From the NCBI RefSeq assembly GCF_003814875.1, contig NZ_RKQF01000001.1:10292001-10356000 (forward strand): a stretch of DNA of 64,000 nucleotides, read 5' to 3'. The position numbers and the translations under genes were made by a program. Under the pieces are notes generated by a model. The model worked only from the letters and a program-made list of their open reading frames with translations. It did no database searches and was not told where the DNA came from. The DNA comes from Streptomyces sp. Ag109_O5-1. GTDB taxonomy: Bacteria > Actinomycetota > Actinomycetes > Streptomycetales > Streptomycetaceae. The first letter of the stretch is position 1. Each line of letters opens with the position of its first letter. Positions 55,027 to 63,270 of this stretch are shown piece after piece.

Positions 55027-55407
55027 TCACTCGCCCTGGGGGCTGCCCTGCTGCTCGGCGATGCTCTTGCGGACCTCGTCCATGTCCAGCTTGCGGGCCT
55101 GGCCGATGACGTCCGTCAGGGCCGCCTCCGGCAGGGCGCCCGGCTGGGCGAACACGGCGACCTGGTCGCGGACGATCATCAGGGTCGGGATCGACTGGAT
55201 GCCGAAGGCCTGGGCCAGCTCCGGCTGGGCCTCGGTGTCCACCTTGCCGAACACCAGGTCCGGGTTGTCCTGCGCGGCCTTCTCGTAGACCGGGGCGAAC
55301 ATACGGCACGGGCCGCACCAGGACGCCCAGAAGTCGATGAGGACGAACTCGTTCTCGGTGACCGTCTGGTCGAAGTTCTCCTTGGTGAGCTCCACGGTGC
55401 TGCTCAT
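55027..55407 (-). CDS. trxA: Thioredoxin
   Basis: 126 aa from the ATG at 55405-55407. VLIDFWASWCGPCRMFAPVYE has the redox-active WCGPC, and the cis-proline is in GIQSIPTLMIV. About 15-20 residues longer than E. coli thioredoxin, with a charged tail (MDEVRKSIAEQQGSPQGE). No thioredoxin reductase gene is adjacent, but the divergent neighbour is a disulfide-oxidoreductase-type flavoprotein. Cytoplasmic. Confidence 0.95.
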   Translation of the reverse strand: MSSTVELTKENFDQTVTENEFVLIDFWASWCGPCRMFAPVYEKAAQDNPDLVFGKVDTEAQPELAQAFGIQSIPTLMIVRDQVAVFAQPGALPEAALTDVIGQARKLDMDEVRKSIAEQQGSPQGE

Positions 55408-55542
55408 GCGTGCTTCCCTCTTCCTGGTGTGGGGGCGTCCCGGTGCGGGGCCGAACCGCTCCCGACAACATGTCCGACCGGGCAGGTATTCCGCCCCCAT
55501 ACCCGTGTGGCCCGAGCGCACACCACCCGCAAGACTGGCCCC

Positions 55543-56970
55543 ATGACGGAAACGGAATCCATCGCTTACGACGTCGTGGTGCTCGGGGCCGGGCCCGTGG
55601 GGGAGAACGTGGCCGACCGCACCCGTGCGGCCGGTCTCACCACCGCGGTAGTGGAGAGCGAGCTCGTCGGCGGCGAGTGCTCGTACTGGGCGTGCATGCC
55701 CAGCAAGGCTCTGCTGCGCCCGGTCATCGCCCAGGCGGACGCACGCCGCCTGCCCGGTCTGAGCCAGGCGGTCCAGGGCCCGCTCGACACCCCCGCGGTC
55801 CTCGCCCGCCGGAACTACTTCACCTCGAACTGGAAGGACGACGGCCAGGTCACCTGGCTGGACGGCATCCACGCCGACCTCTACCGCGGCCACGGCCGCC
55901 TCGCCGGACCCCGTACGGTCACCGTGACCGGCCCCGACGGCACCCTGACCACCCTCACCGCCCGGCACGCGGTCGCCGTGTCCACCGGCACCCGCGCCCA
56001 GCTGCCCGACCTGCCGGGACTCGCCGAGGTCAAGCCCTGGACCAGCCGCGAGGCCACCAGCGCCCAGGAGGCACCCGGTCGGCTCATTGTCGTCGGCGGC
56101 GGTGTCGTCGCGACCGAGATGGCCACCGCCTGGCAGGCCCTCGGCTCCCGGGTCACCCTCCTGGTCCGCGGCAAGGGCCTGCTCAACCGTATGGAGCCGT
56201 TCGCCGGCGAACTCGTCGCCGAGGCGCTCACGGAGGCCGGCGTCGACGTCCGTACCGGCACGTCCGTCCGGTCGGTGACCCGCGAGAACGGCACCGTCGT
56301 GGCCGTGACCGACCGCGGCGACCGGATCGAGGCCGACGAGATCCTCTTCGCCACGGGGCGCGTCCCGCACACCGACGACATCGGCCTCGGCACGGTCGAT
56401 CTGGAACCGGGCTCCTGGCTGTCGGTCGACGACACCCTCCTGGTCGAGGGCACCGACTGGCTCTACGCCGTCGGGGACGTCAACCACCGGGCCCTCCTCA
56501 CCCACCAGGGCAAGTACCAGGCCCGGATCGCGGGCGCCGCGATCGCCGCGCGCGCGGCCGGCACGCCGCTTCTGGACGCGCCGTGGGGTGCGCATGCGGC
56601 CACCGCAGACCGTCACGCCGTACCGCAGGTCATCTTCACCGACCCCGAGGCGGCGGCCGTCGGGCTCTCCCTCGCGGAGGCCGAGCAGGCCGGCCACCGG
56701 GTGCGGGCCGTCGACGTCGAGTTCTCGTCGGTCGCCGGAGCGGGGCTGTACGCCGACGGATACAAGGGCCGCGCCCGCATGGTCGTCGACCTGGACTCGG
56801 AGACCCTGCGGGGGGTCACCTTCGTCGGCCCCGGTGTCGGCGAGCTGATCCACTCGGCGACGATCGCGGTCGCCGGGGCGGTACCGGTCAGCCGGTTGTG
56901 GCATGCGGTGCCGTCCTATCCGACGTTGAGCGAGGTGTGGCTGCGGCTGCTCGAGGCGTACCGGGGATAG
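55543..56970 (+). CDS. FAD/NAD(P) disulfide-oxidoreductase-like flavoprotein
   Basis: 475 aa. FAD loop VVVLGAGPVGENVADRTRAAG, active-site pair GGECSYWACMPSKALL (C-x4-C), NAD(P) loop LIVVGGGVVATEMATAW, second FAD segment LYAVGDVNH, and a dimerisation domain with VIFTDPEAAAVGLS. This is the lipoamide dehydrogenase/mercuric reductase family. The C-terminal catalytic dyad, normally H-P-T-x2-E, reads YPTLSE here, so the acid-base histidine appears replaced by tyrosine. It may therefore use another electron acceptor, such as a quinone. Divergent from thioredoxin; the start has no clear ribosome-binding site and may be leaderless. Confidence 0.9.
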   Translation: MTETESIAYDVVVLGAGPVGENVADRTRAAGLTTAVVESELVGGECSYWACMPSKALLRPVIAQADARRLPGLSQAVQGPLDTPAVLARRNYFTSNWKDDGQVTWLDGIHADLYRGHGRLAGPRTVTVTGPDGTLTTLTARHAVAVSTGTRAQLPDLPGLAEVKPWTSREATSAQEAPGRLIVVGGGVVATEMATAWQALGSRVTLLVRGKGLLNRMEPFAGELVAEALTEAGVDVRTGTSVRSVTRENGTVVAVTDRGDRIEADEILFATGRVPHTDDIGLGTVDLEPGSWLSVDDTLLVEGTDWLYAVGDVNHRALLTHQGKYQARIAGAAIAARAAGTPLLDAPWGAHAATADRHAVPQVIFTDPEAAAVGLSLAEAEQAGHRVRAVDVEFSSVAGAGLYADGYKGRARMVVDLDSETLRGVTFVGPGVGELIHSATIAVAGAVPVSRLWHAVPSYPTLSEVWLRLLEAYRG

Positions 56971-56984
56971 GTGCGGTGGGGCGC

Positions 56985-57070
56985 GTGGGTTGTGTGCGGC
57001 GCCGTTGTGGCTGGTCGCGCTCACGCGGCGGAGCCGCATATCGATACAGCCCCGCGCCCCTGACGGGGCG
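56985..57070. repeat. Streptomyces-type dispersed intergenic repeat
   Basis: GTTGTGGCTGGTCGCGC, GCGGCGGAGCCGC and CCCCGCGCCCCTGACGGGG follow each other in the order seen in a short repeat that occurs very often in Streptomyces intergenic regions. It contains at least two hairpins (GCGGC-GGA-GCCGC; GCCCC-TGAC-GGGGC) and lies between the convergent flavoprotein and peptide deformylase genes, where it may serve as terminator. Identification is from memory of the motif. Confidence 0.7.
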
Positions 57071-57077
57071 TTGTTGC

Positions 57078-57722
57078 TCAGGTCAGTTCGAAGCCCAGCT
57101 CCGCTGCCGCTGTCGCGGGCGTCGGCTCGGTCCAGCGGCGGGCCATCGCCTCGTTGGACGACAGTGACCGCAGCTCCGCCCGGTCCAGGTACAGCATGCC
57201 GTCGAGGTGGTCGGTCTCGTGCTGGACGATTCGGGCCGGCCAGCCCGTGAACAACTCGTCGACCGCGTGGCCGTGTTCGTCCTGGCCGCGCAGGCGGACC
57301 TCGGCGTGCCGGGCCACCACCGCCTGCCAGCCCGGCACGCTCAGGCAGCCCTCGAAGAAGGCGGCGCGGGCGGGGCCGACGGGCTCGTAGGCCGGGTTGA
57401 CCAGTACCCGGAAGGGCTGCGGGACCCGGCCGCGGGCCACCGCCACCTCCTCCGGTACCGGTGCCGGATCCTCGATGACCGCGATCCGGAGCGGGACGCC
57501 CACCTGGGGCGCGGCCAGGCCCACGCCGGGTGCCGCGTGCATGGTGATGCGCAGCGCCTCGATGAAGCGGGCCAGCAGCTCGGGGCCCAACTGGCCGTCG
57601 TACGGCTCGGTTCCGCGGCGCAGGACCGGGTCGCCGGCCGCGACGATGGGCAACGGGCCGTCGGCGGCGAGGAGTTCCTCGACCCGCTCGACAAAGGGTG
57701 CGCGATCGCTGGGTGATGCCAT
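57078..57722 (-). CDS. def: Peptide deformylase
   Basis: 214 aa. All three family motifs are present: GVGLAAPQ, EGCLSVP and QHETDHLDG, giving the Cys and two His metal ligands and the catalytic Glu. It removes the N-formyl group from new proteins. A C-terminal extension (~25 aa after RSLSSNEAMARRW) and a longer N terminus are usual for actinobacterial copies. Streptomyces often have more than one deformylase; this one is not next to the methionyl-tRNA formyltransferase gene, so it may be an extra copy. Confidence 0.95.
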   Translation of the reverse strand: MASPSDRAPFVERVEELLAADGPLPIVAAGDPVLRRGTEPYDGQLGPELLARFIEALRITMHAAPGVGLAAPQVGVPLRIAVIEDPAPVPEEVAVARGRVPQPFRVLVNPAYEPVGPARAAFFEGCLSVPGWQAVVARHAEVRLRGQDEHGHAVDELFTGWPARIVQHETDHLDGMLYLDRAELRSLSSNEAMARRWTEPTPATAAAELGFELT

Positions 57723-57748
57723 TGCGCCAGCATCCCATGACGGCGAGT

Positions 57749-57762
57749 GTGACGCGGGTCAC
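57749..57762. promoter_or_regulatory. Inverted repeat before the PepSY gene
   Basis: GTGAC-GCGG-GTCAC lies 26 bp upstream of the deformylase start and 85 bp upstream of the PepSY gene, immediately before TTTGACT, which could be a -35 element for the PepSY gene. Possible operator. Confidence 0.4.
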
Positions 57763-57846
57763 TTTGACTGTCGGGAACTCGGTCCCCGCCCCCTCCGACT
57801 ACTGGACCGTCACCGCTCAGCCACGAGTCCCCGGAGAACCCCGCCG

Positions 57847-59295
57847 ATGGCCACCACCCCCTCGACCTCCCCCGATCTCGGTTCCGCTCGATCGGGGGGA
57901 CCCCCATCGGACGAGGCCCCGCAGCCCACCGTCCCGGCCGCGCCCCCGAGCCGCTGGGCCCCGCTGCGCCCCCTCGTCCTGCGCCTGCACTTCTACGCCG
58001 GCGTCCTGGTTGCCCCCTTCCTGCTGGTCGCCGCCGTCACCGGCCTGCTGTACGCCCTCTCCTTCCAGGCCGAGAAGCTCATGTACGCCCATGAGCTGAC
58101 TGTCCCGGTGGGCAAGACCGAGCTGCCGGTCTCCGAGCAGGTCGCCGCGGCCCGCAAGGCCCACCCCGAGGGGAACGTCTCCGCGATACGGCCCGCTCCG
58201 GAGGCGGACGCGACCACCAGAGTGCTGCTGTCGGGGGTGAAGGGCGTCGACCCGGACCACACCCTCGCCGTGTTCGTCGACCCGTACACCGGCAAGGTGC
58301 TCGGCGCGCTCGAACAGTACGGCTCCACCGGTGCGCTGCCGCTGCGCACCTGGATCGACGAGCTCCACCGCGATCTCCACCTCGGCGACACCGGCCGGCT
58401 CTACAGCGAGTTCGCGGCCAGCTGGCTGTGGGTGATCTCGGGCGGCGGCCTGGTGCTGTGGTTCTCGCGGCGGCGCGCTCTGCGCAAGGTGCGCGGCACC
58501 AACGGGCGGCGGCGCACGCTCGGCCTGCACGGCAGCGTCGGCGTGTGGGCCGCCGCCGGGTTCATCTTCCTGTCGGCGACCGGTCTGACCTGGTCCACCT
58601 ACGCCGGTGCCAACATCGACGAACTGCGCACCTCCCTCGGCCAGGCCACCCCGTCCGTGTCGGCGGCCGCGAGCGGCGGCGAGCACGCGGGCCACGACAT
58701 GGCGTCCATGACCGGTGGTGCCGCCGAACACGGGGTCGGCCTGGACAAGGTGCTGGCCGCCGCCCGCGCCGAGGGACTGGGCGACCCCGTCGAGATCGTC
58801 CCGCCCGCCGACGCGAACAGCACGTACGTCGTCAAGCAGGTCCAGCGCAGCTGGCCCGAGAAGCAGGACGCCGTCGCCGTCGACCCGGCCACCGGCAAGG
58901 TGACCGACGTGCTGCGGTTCGCCGACTATCCGGTCCTCGCCAAACTCACCCGCTGGGGCATCGACCTGCACACCGGCATCCTCTTCGGCATCGTCAACCA
59001 GCTCGCCCTGGCCCTGCTCGCGCTCTCCCTGATCCTGCTGATCCTGTGGGGCTACCGCATGTGGTGGCAGCGCGGCCGCGGCTCCGCCTTCGGCCGGCCG
59101 ATCCCGCGCGGGGCCTGGGCGGAGGTCCAGCCGTACCTCCTGGTCCCGGCGATGGCGCTGATCGCGGTGCTGGGCTACTTCGTGCCGCTGCTCGGGATCC
59201 CCCTGGCCGCCTTCCTCGCCGTCGACATCGTGCTCGGCGAGATCGCGCACCGGCAGGGACGGCGGACGTACGGGGGCCGGGCCGGCGTGAAGTAG
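57847..59295 (+). CDS. PepSY-associated TM protein (PiuB/iron-uptake type)
   Basis: 482 aa from the ATG at 57847 after GGAGAA. LVLRLHFYAGVLVAPFLLVAAVTGLLYAL starts the PepSY_TM fold, followed by extracytoplasmic PepSY segments (VFVDPYTGKVLGAL; AVAVDPATGKVTDVLRF), DLHLGDTGRLYSEFAASWLW, LHGSVGVWAAAGFIFLSATG and several more helices. A His/Met-rich stretch EHAGHDMASM lies in the large loop, possibly metal-binding. Related proteins take part in siderophore-iron reduction or uptake. It is followed by a BlaI-type regulator. Confidence 0.88.
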   Translation: MATTPSTSPDLGSARSGGPPSDEAPQPTVPAAPPSRWAPLRPLVLRLHFYAGVLVAPFLLVAAVTGLLYALSFQAEKLMYAHELTVPVGKTELPVSEQVAAARKAHPEGNVSAIRPAPEADATTRVLLSGVKGVDPDHTLAVFVDPYTGKVLGALEQYGSTGALPLRTWIDELHRDLHLGDTGRLYSEFAASWLWVISGGGLVLWFSRRRALRKVRGTNGRRRTLGLHGSVGVWAAAGFIFLSATGLTWSTYAGANIDELRTSLGQATPSVSAAASGGEHAGHDMASMTGGAAEHGVGLDKVLAAARAEGLGDPVEIVPPADANSTYVVKQVQRSWPEKQDAVAVDPATGKVTDVLRFADYPVLAKLTRWGIDLHTGILFGIVNQLALALLALSLILLILWGYRMWWQRGRGSAFGRPIPRGAWAEVQPYLLVPAMALIAVLGYFVPLLGIPLAAFLAVDIVLGEIAHRQGRRTYGGRAGVK

Positions 59296-59303
59296 CGTGG
59301 TGA

Positions 59304-59332
59304 GACACGCAGACGGGCGTGTCACGACACGC
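59304..59332. promoter_or_regulatory. Three 7-bp half-sites before the BlaI-type gene
   Basis: GACACGC (59304-59310), its inverse GCGTGTC (59317-59323) and GACACGC again (59326-59332) lie just upstream of the BlaI-type start. They could bind this regulator (autoregulation). The usual BlaI box, TACA-TGTA, is not present. Confidence 0.45.
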
Positions 59333-59355
59333 CTACGCCGGAGGGAGACGGGACC

Positions 59356-59772
59356 ATGGCGCGGGTCCGGCGCGGGCAGGGGGAGCTGGAGGGGCAGGTG
59401 CTCGGCGCGCTGAGCGAGGCCGACGGTCCCGTCAGCGCCGCCTGGGTGCAGCAGCGGCTCGGCGACGACCTCGCCTACACCACCGTGGTGACCATCCTGA
59501 CCCGGCTGCTCGCCAAGGACGTCGTCGCCCGCGAGCGGCAGGGTCGCTCCTTCCTGTGGACACCGACCGCCGATGTGGCCCGGCTCGCCGCCCTGCGGAT
59601 GCGCCGGCTCCTCGACGGCGAGCGGGACCGGGAGGCCGTCCTGGCGAGCTTCGTGACCGCTCTGCCGCCTGGTGACGAGCGGGTGCTGCGGGCCCTGCTG
59701 GAGGACGCGGAGCCGGGGCCGGCCAACACCCGGAACACCTCGCCCGCGGACCGGAGCGGTACACAGTGCTGA
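59356..59772 (+). CDS. BlaI/MecI/CopY-family regulator
   Basis: 138 aa with GGAGGGAGA ribosome-binding site. Winged helix: LEGQVLGALSEADGPVSAAWVQQRL, then YTTVVTILTRLLAKDVVARERQGRSFLWTP, the signature of the family, and a C-terminal dimerisation helix (FVTALPPGDERVLRALLED). Unlike classical bla or mec operons, there is no membrane protease partner (BlaR1/M56) beside it. In actinobacteria such stand-alone copies often control redox or copper genes; the neighbour is the PepSY protein. Confidence 0.9.
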   Translation: MARVRRGQGELEGQVLGALSEADGPVSAAWVQQRLGDDLAYTTVVTILTRLLAKDVVARERQGRSFLWTPTADVARLAALRMRRLLDGERDREAVLASFVTALPPGDERVLRALLEDAEPGPANTRNTSPADRSGTQC

Positions 59773-59803
59773 GGGCCCCTGGAAAAGACCAGGGGCCCTC
59801 AGC
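59768..59803. terminator. Strong bidirectional terminator
   Basis: GCTGAGGGCCCCTGG / CCAGGGGCCCTCAGC, a perfect 15-bp stem with loop AAAAGA. The TGA stop of the BlaI-type gene (59770-59772) is inside the stem. It separates this gene from the convergent TPR gene. Confidence 0.85.
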
Positions 59804-59812
59804 GACCGTCGC

Positions 59813-60160
59813 TCACTCTTCGGGGAAGTCTCCCGCCAGCGCCGAGGCGATCCGCAGATGAGACTCGGCCTCCTCGTGCCGGGCCTGCCGCTGGAGCGTG
59901 CGGCCCAGCATCAGCCGGGCGTAGTGCTCCACCGGGTCGCGCTTGACGATCTCGCGCAACTCAGCCTCGGCGCGCTGCAGTTGGGCCGAGTGGTAGTAGG
60001 AACGCGCCAGCAGCAGCCGGGGTCCGGTCTGCTCCGGCACCTCCTCGACCAGCCCGGCGAGCACCCGCGCGGCGCCCGCGTAGTCCTTGGCGTCGAAGAA
60101 CAGCTGAGCACGGTCCCAGCGCTCGGCGGCGGTTCCCTGCTCGTAGTACATCGTGTCCAC
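59813..60160 (-). CDS. Small TPR protein
   Basis: 115 aa from the GTG at 60160, seven bases after GGAGG; the in-frame ATG at 60151 is too far from that site. The sequence holds about three tetratricopeptide repeats (AQLFFDAKDYAGAARVLAGL, LLARSYYHSAQLQRAEAELR, ARLMLGRTLQRQARHEEAES), so it is almost entirely a protein-binding superhelix. It is 50 bp downstream of the STM4011-like gene in the same direction, but a 20-bp palindrome at that junction suggests it has its own promoter. Confidence 0.88.
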   Translation of the reverse strand: MDTMYYEQGTAAERWDRAQLFFDAKDYAGAARVLAGLVEEVPEQTGPRLLLARSYYHSAQLQRAEAELREIVKRDPVEHYARLMLGRTLQRQARHEEAESHLRIASALAGDFPEE

Positions 60161-60194
60161 TCGTGACCTCCTTCGGGGCCGTCAACAGAGCGGT

Positions 60195-60214
60195 GTAGTT
60201 GAATATTCCACTAC
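60195..60214. promoter_or_regulatory. 20-bp palindrome overlapping the end of the radical SAM operon
   Basis: GTAGT-T-GAATATTC-C-ACTAC, symmetric at all but one base pair, overlapping the TAG stop (60211-60213) of the STM4011-like gene and 35 bp upstream of the TPR start. The AT-rich GAATATTC centre is exceptional here. It resembles MarR-type operators; no MarR gene is nearby. Confidence 0.6.
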
Positions 60215-61062
60215 TCTCTGAGGGGTGCCGGGATGCGCTCCAGGACCCCGCCCGCGAACACGTCGTACAGCGGCAGTGTCTCCAGGTGGACATAGCCGAT
60301 ATGGCAGTCGCAGCTGGTCAGCGGGCAGGCGCGGGGGCGCAGGGCGGCGCGGTAGGAGCCGTCGTACAGGTTGCCGAGCGGGGCGGGGACGAAGTGGCAG
60401 CGGCGGACCGTGCCCTCGCCGTCCACGGAGACGACCGACTCACCGGTCCGGCAGGGCAGCCCCGCGCTGGCGTGCGGATGGCGGCTGTACGGGAAGAGCG
60501 GGTCGAGTGCCGTCCACAGGGCGGCCTCCGGATCGGTGTAGGCATGGCCCTCGGCCGCGTTGACCCAGAGGTAGACGTGCTCGGGCAGGTCCGCGCGCAG
60601 CCGGCGGGCCGCCTCCAGGTGCTCGGGGAGGCCGACGATCCCCACGCTGAACCGGACACCCTGGTCGGCGAGGTCGCGGCACTTGCCGAGGAACCGGTCG
60701 TAGGGGGTCTGGCCCGGGTGGTACGTGCACCACAGGGCGAGCGTGGCCGGATCGGCGTCCGCCAGCCAGTCGGTGCGGCAGCTGAGGTTGGTCTGGATCG
60801 CCACCCGCCGGATGTGCGGGAGACGGGACAGCTCGGCGAGGGTGCGCCGGTACCAGGAGCGGACCAGGCCCTCGCCCCACGGTGTGAACAGGATCGAGAG
60901 GCGGTCCTCCGTCTGATCGGCCGCCCAGTCCGCGAAGCGGGTCAACGCGGCGCGGTCCGCGCGGAGCTGGTCCGCCGTGTCGCGCCGCTTGGCGAACGGG
61001 CAGTACGGGCAGTCGTAGTCGCAGGAGGCGAGTGGGCCCCGGTAGAGCAGGGTCAGGTCCAT
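60211..61062 (-). CDS. STM4011-family radical SAM protein
   Basis: 283 aa from the ATG at 61062; longer open frames upstream are shadows of the next gene. LLYRGPLASCDYDCPYCPFAKRRDTADQL has the C-x3-C-x2-C motif that binds the [4Fe-4S] cluster and SAM. Further Cys residues cluster at the C terminus (RRCHFVP, RACPLTSCDCHIGYVH), a possible second cluster site as in SPASM-like proteins. The family travels with STM4012, STM4013 and STM4014 homologues, as here. Reaction unknown. Fourth in the operon, 10 bp after STM4012. Confidence 0.85.
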   Translation of the reverse strand: MDLTLLYRGPLASCDYDCPYCPFAKRRDTADQLRADRAALTRFADWAADQTEDRLSILFTPWGEGLVRSWYRRTLAELSRLPHIRRVAIQTNLSCRTDWLADADPATLALWCTYHPGQTPYDRFLGKCRDLADQGVRFSVGIVGLPEHLEAARRLRADLPEHVYLWVNAAEGHAYTDPEAALWTALDPLFPYSRHPHASAGLPCRTGESVVSVDGEGTVRRCHFVPAPLGNLYDGSYRAALRPRACPLTSCDCHIGYVHLETLPLYDVFAGGVLERIPAPLRE

Positions 61063-61072
61063 GGCCGGGTGG

Positions 61073-62410
61073 TCACTTCCGCTCGTAGCCGGCCATGGCG
61101 GCCCGGACCGCGGGGGAGAAGAGGACGGGACCGATCGCGTCGGAGTGGGCGAGCCCCTCGGGGGTGAGCCGGAGGAGGGTTCCGTCGTCGGCCAGCCAGC
61201 CGCGGTCGGCGAATCGGCCGAGCTCCGGGCCGAAGTGGTCGGCCGGGGCGGCATCGAAGCGGGACCGGTAGTCGTCGTGGCGCAGACCCTCCGCCTGGAG
61301 CAGGGACTGCAGAAGATGCCGGCGCCGCGCCTCGTCGGCGTCGATACGGCGGCCGATCTCGGCGTACCCGAAGTCCCCGGCGGGGCGGGAGACGTAGTCG
61401 TCGATGATGCCGCGTATCTCGTGCATGGCCACGGCGTAGTCGAACGAGTAGTGCAGCCCCGAGGTGTACGACCGGGCACCACAGCCCAGTCCGATCATGC
61501 CGTCGGTCTGGCAGGCGTAGTCGTCGGCCCCCTGCGGCGGGGCGTCGGCGCGACGGAACATGCGCATGGACTGCTGGGTGTAGCCGTGGGCGAGAAGGTG
61601 GTCGCGACCGGTCCGGTAGAGGTGCAGCCGCTGGGCGTCCCAGGCCGGGTCGGGGTCCGCGGCGGCGCGGCGGCCGAGTCCGGTCAGGGGGCGGACATAG
61701 AGCGGGTAGAGGTACAGCTCCTCGGGGTGCCAGGCGAGGGCCGCGTCCAGGGAGCGCAGCCAGGTCTGCTCCGTCTGGCCGTCGATGCCGTAGATCAGGT
61801 CGATGTTGAGCACCGGGATGCCCGCCTCACGGATCCGGGCCAGGGCGGCCTCCACGTCCGCGCGGTGCTGCGGGCGTACGGCCGCCCGCGCCTCGGAGTC
61901 GACGAAGCTCTGCACACCGAGGCTGAGCCGGGTGGCGCCGCGCTCGGCGAGGACGGTGAGCCGGTCGGCGGTCGCGGTGGCGGGCGAGGCCTCCACCGAG
62001 AGGGGGATGGCGCGTAGGTCGGCGCCCATCCGCTGCTCGGCGACGTCGCAGAGCCGGGTCAGTTCGGCGGCGGTGAGGAAGGTGGGGGTGCCGCCGCCGA
62101 AGGCCGCGGTGGCGAACCGTACGTCGTCCGTGTGCCCGAGGGCCTCCCGCACGGCGGTCGCCTGGCGCTCCAGGGCGTCCAGGTAGGCGCCGGTCAGGTC
62201 GTCGGGGGCGCCGATGCGGGTGAAGAGGTTGCAGAAGCCGCAGCGGACCTCGCAGAACGGGATGTGGAGATAGAGGGAGAGGGCGTTCTTCGGCTCGGCG
62301 GCCCACAGGTCGCCGAGCGCGGGGCGGTCGGGCAGCCGGCGATAGGCGGTCTTGTGGGGGTAGGCGTAGACATAGCTCTGGTAGGGGCTTGCCGCGGTCG
62401 CGGTGGTCAT
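61073..62410 (-). CDS. STM4012-family radical SAM protein (HemN-like)
   Basis: 445 aa from the ATG at 62410. LYLHIPFCEVRCGFCNLFT carries the C-x3-C-x2-C motif in the HemN/HemW style; GGGTPTFL, LSVEASPATATADRL and LSLGVQSFVDSEARA follow as in coproporphyrinogen oxidase-like enzymes. C-terminal HemN-type domain with GLGCGARSYTSGLHY. No heme genes are nearby and the partner genes define it as the STM4012 family rather than HemN. Its ATG overlaps the stop of the STM4013-like gene (ATGA). Confidence 0.87.
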   Translation of the reverse strand: MTTATAASPYQSYVYAYPHKTAYRRLPDRPALGDLWAAEPKNALSLYLHIPFCEVRCGFCNLFTRIGAPDDLTGAYLDALERQATAVREALGHTDDVRFATAAFGGGTPTFLTAAELTRLCDVAEQRMGADLRAIPLSVEASPATATADRLTVLAERGATRLSLGVQSFVDSEARAAVRPQHRADVEAALARIREAGIPVLNIDLIYGIDGQTEQTWLRSLDAALAWHPEELYLYPLYVRPLTGLGRRAAADPDPAWDAQRLHLYRTGRDHLLAHGYTQQSMRMFRRADAPPQGADDYACQTDGMIGLGCGARSYTSGLHYSFDYAVAMHEIRGIIDDYVSRPAGDFGYAEIGRRIDADEARRRHLLQSLLQAEGLRHDDYRSRFDAAPADHFGPELGRFADRGWLADDGTLLRLTPEGLAHSDAIGPVLFSPAVRAAMAGYERK

Positions 62411-63270
62411 CGGGCGGCCTCCGCCGGGTCCAGGAAGAAGTGGGCGTACGGCACGGTCCACACGGACTCGTGGCCGAGGCGGTGGCCGGTGTAGCCGTCG
62501 TCGCCGTAGGCGGTGCCGTGGTCGGAGCAGACGATCGCGAAGCAGCGGCGCCTGCTGCTCGCGGCGGCGAACAGACGGCCGATGTGCCGGTCCACATACT
62601 CCAGCGCGGCGGCATGGGTGGCCCGGCTGTCGCCCGCCTCACGGGTCGCGCCCGGCAGATGGAACCAGTTGGGCTGGTGCAGGGCGGAGACGTTGACGAA
62701 GAGGAACAGTCGCTGTTCGTGAGGGAGTTCGCGCACGATCTGCTCGGCGCGGGCCACCTGGTTCTCGAAGGAGTGGGGCGAGGTGACGCCGAACTCCTGC
62801 TCCCAGTGCGCCTCGTCGAACATCCCGGGCAGGACGGAGCCCAGCGGGCCCCGCTTGTTGAAGAAGCCGACGCCGCCGATGCACACGGTGCGGTAGCCGG
62901 CCTCGGCCAGACCTGAGACCAGGTCCGGGGTGTCGTAGACGAAGGTGCCGGTGGCCGTGGTCTCGCTGCCCGCGAAGCTGGCCGCGAACAGACGGGGGTG
63001 CGGGCCGGGGGCGGCCGGGGTCGGCAGGAAGCCCGCGAAGATCGCCTGGTGGGAGGCGTAGGTGAAGCTGCCCGGGGCGTGCCGCTTCTCCCAGCCGCCG
63101 CCGGGGAGATGACGGGCGAGGTGGGGCAGACGGCCCTCGGCGGCAAGTTCCACGGCGACGTCGTGGCGCAGGGTGTCGAGGGTGACGAGGAGCAGGTCGT
63201 GGCTGCCGACCACCTCGTTCATGTCCGGCTCGTTCATGTCCGGCTCAGCGGCCGGGGCGGGCGAGGGCAT
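62407..63270 (-). CDS. STM4013/SEN3800-family hydrolase (alkaline phosphatase fold)
   Basis: 287 aa from the ATG at 63270, six bases after AAGGAA. LLLVTLDTLRHDVAVEL places an Asp-x-Thr pair where alkaline-phosphatase/sulfatase enzymes bind metal and hold the nucleophile; APGSFTYASHQAIFAGFLP and IVCSDHGTAYGDDGYTGH (the D-H metal pair) complete the fold. It probably cleaves a phosphate or sulfate ester, or transfers such a group. Its N terminus contains a duplicated DMNEP. It overlaps both neighbours, by 26 bp with STM4014 and 4 bp with STM4012. Confidence 0.85.
   Translation of the reverse strand: MPSPAPAAEPDMNEPDMNEVVGSHDLLLVTLDTLRHDVAVELAAEGRLPHLARHLPGGGWEKRHAPGSFTYASHQAIFAGFLPTPAAPGPHPRLFAASFAGSETTATGTFVYDTPDLVSGLAEAGYRTVCIGGVGFFNKRGPLGSVLPGMFDEAHWEQEFGVTSPHSFENQVARAEQIVRELPHEQRLFLFVNVSALHQPNWFHLPGATREAGDSRATHAAALEYVDRHIGRLFAAASSRRRCFAIVCSDHGTAYGDDGYTGHRLGHESVWTVPYAHFFLDPAEAAR
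63214..63243 (-). repeat. 15-bp duplication in the STM4013-like gene
   Basis: CTCGTTCATGTCCGG is present twice in tandem (63214-63228, 63229-63243; plus-strand sequence), giving DMNEPDMNE near the N terminus. It keeps the frame and offers extra in-frame ATG codons. Confidence 0.85.
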
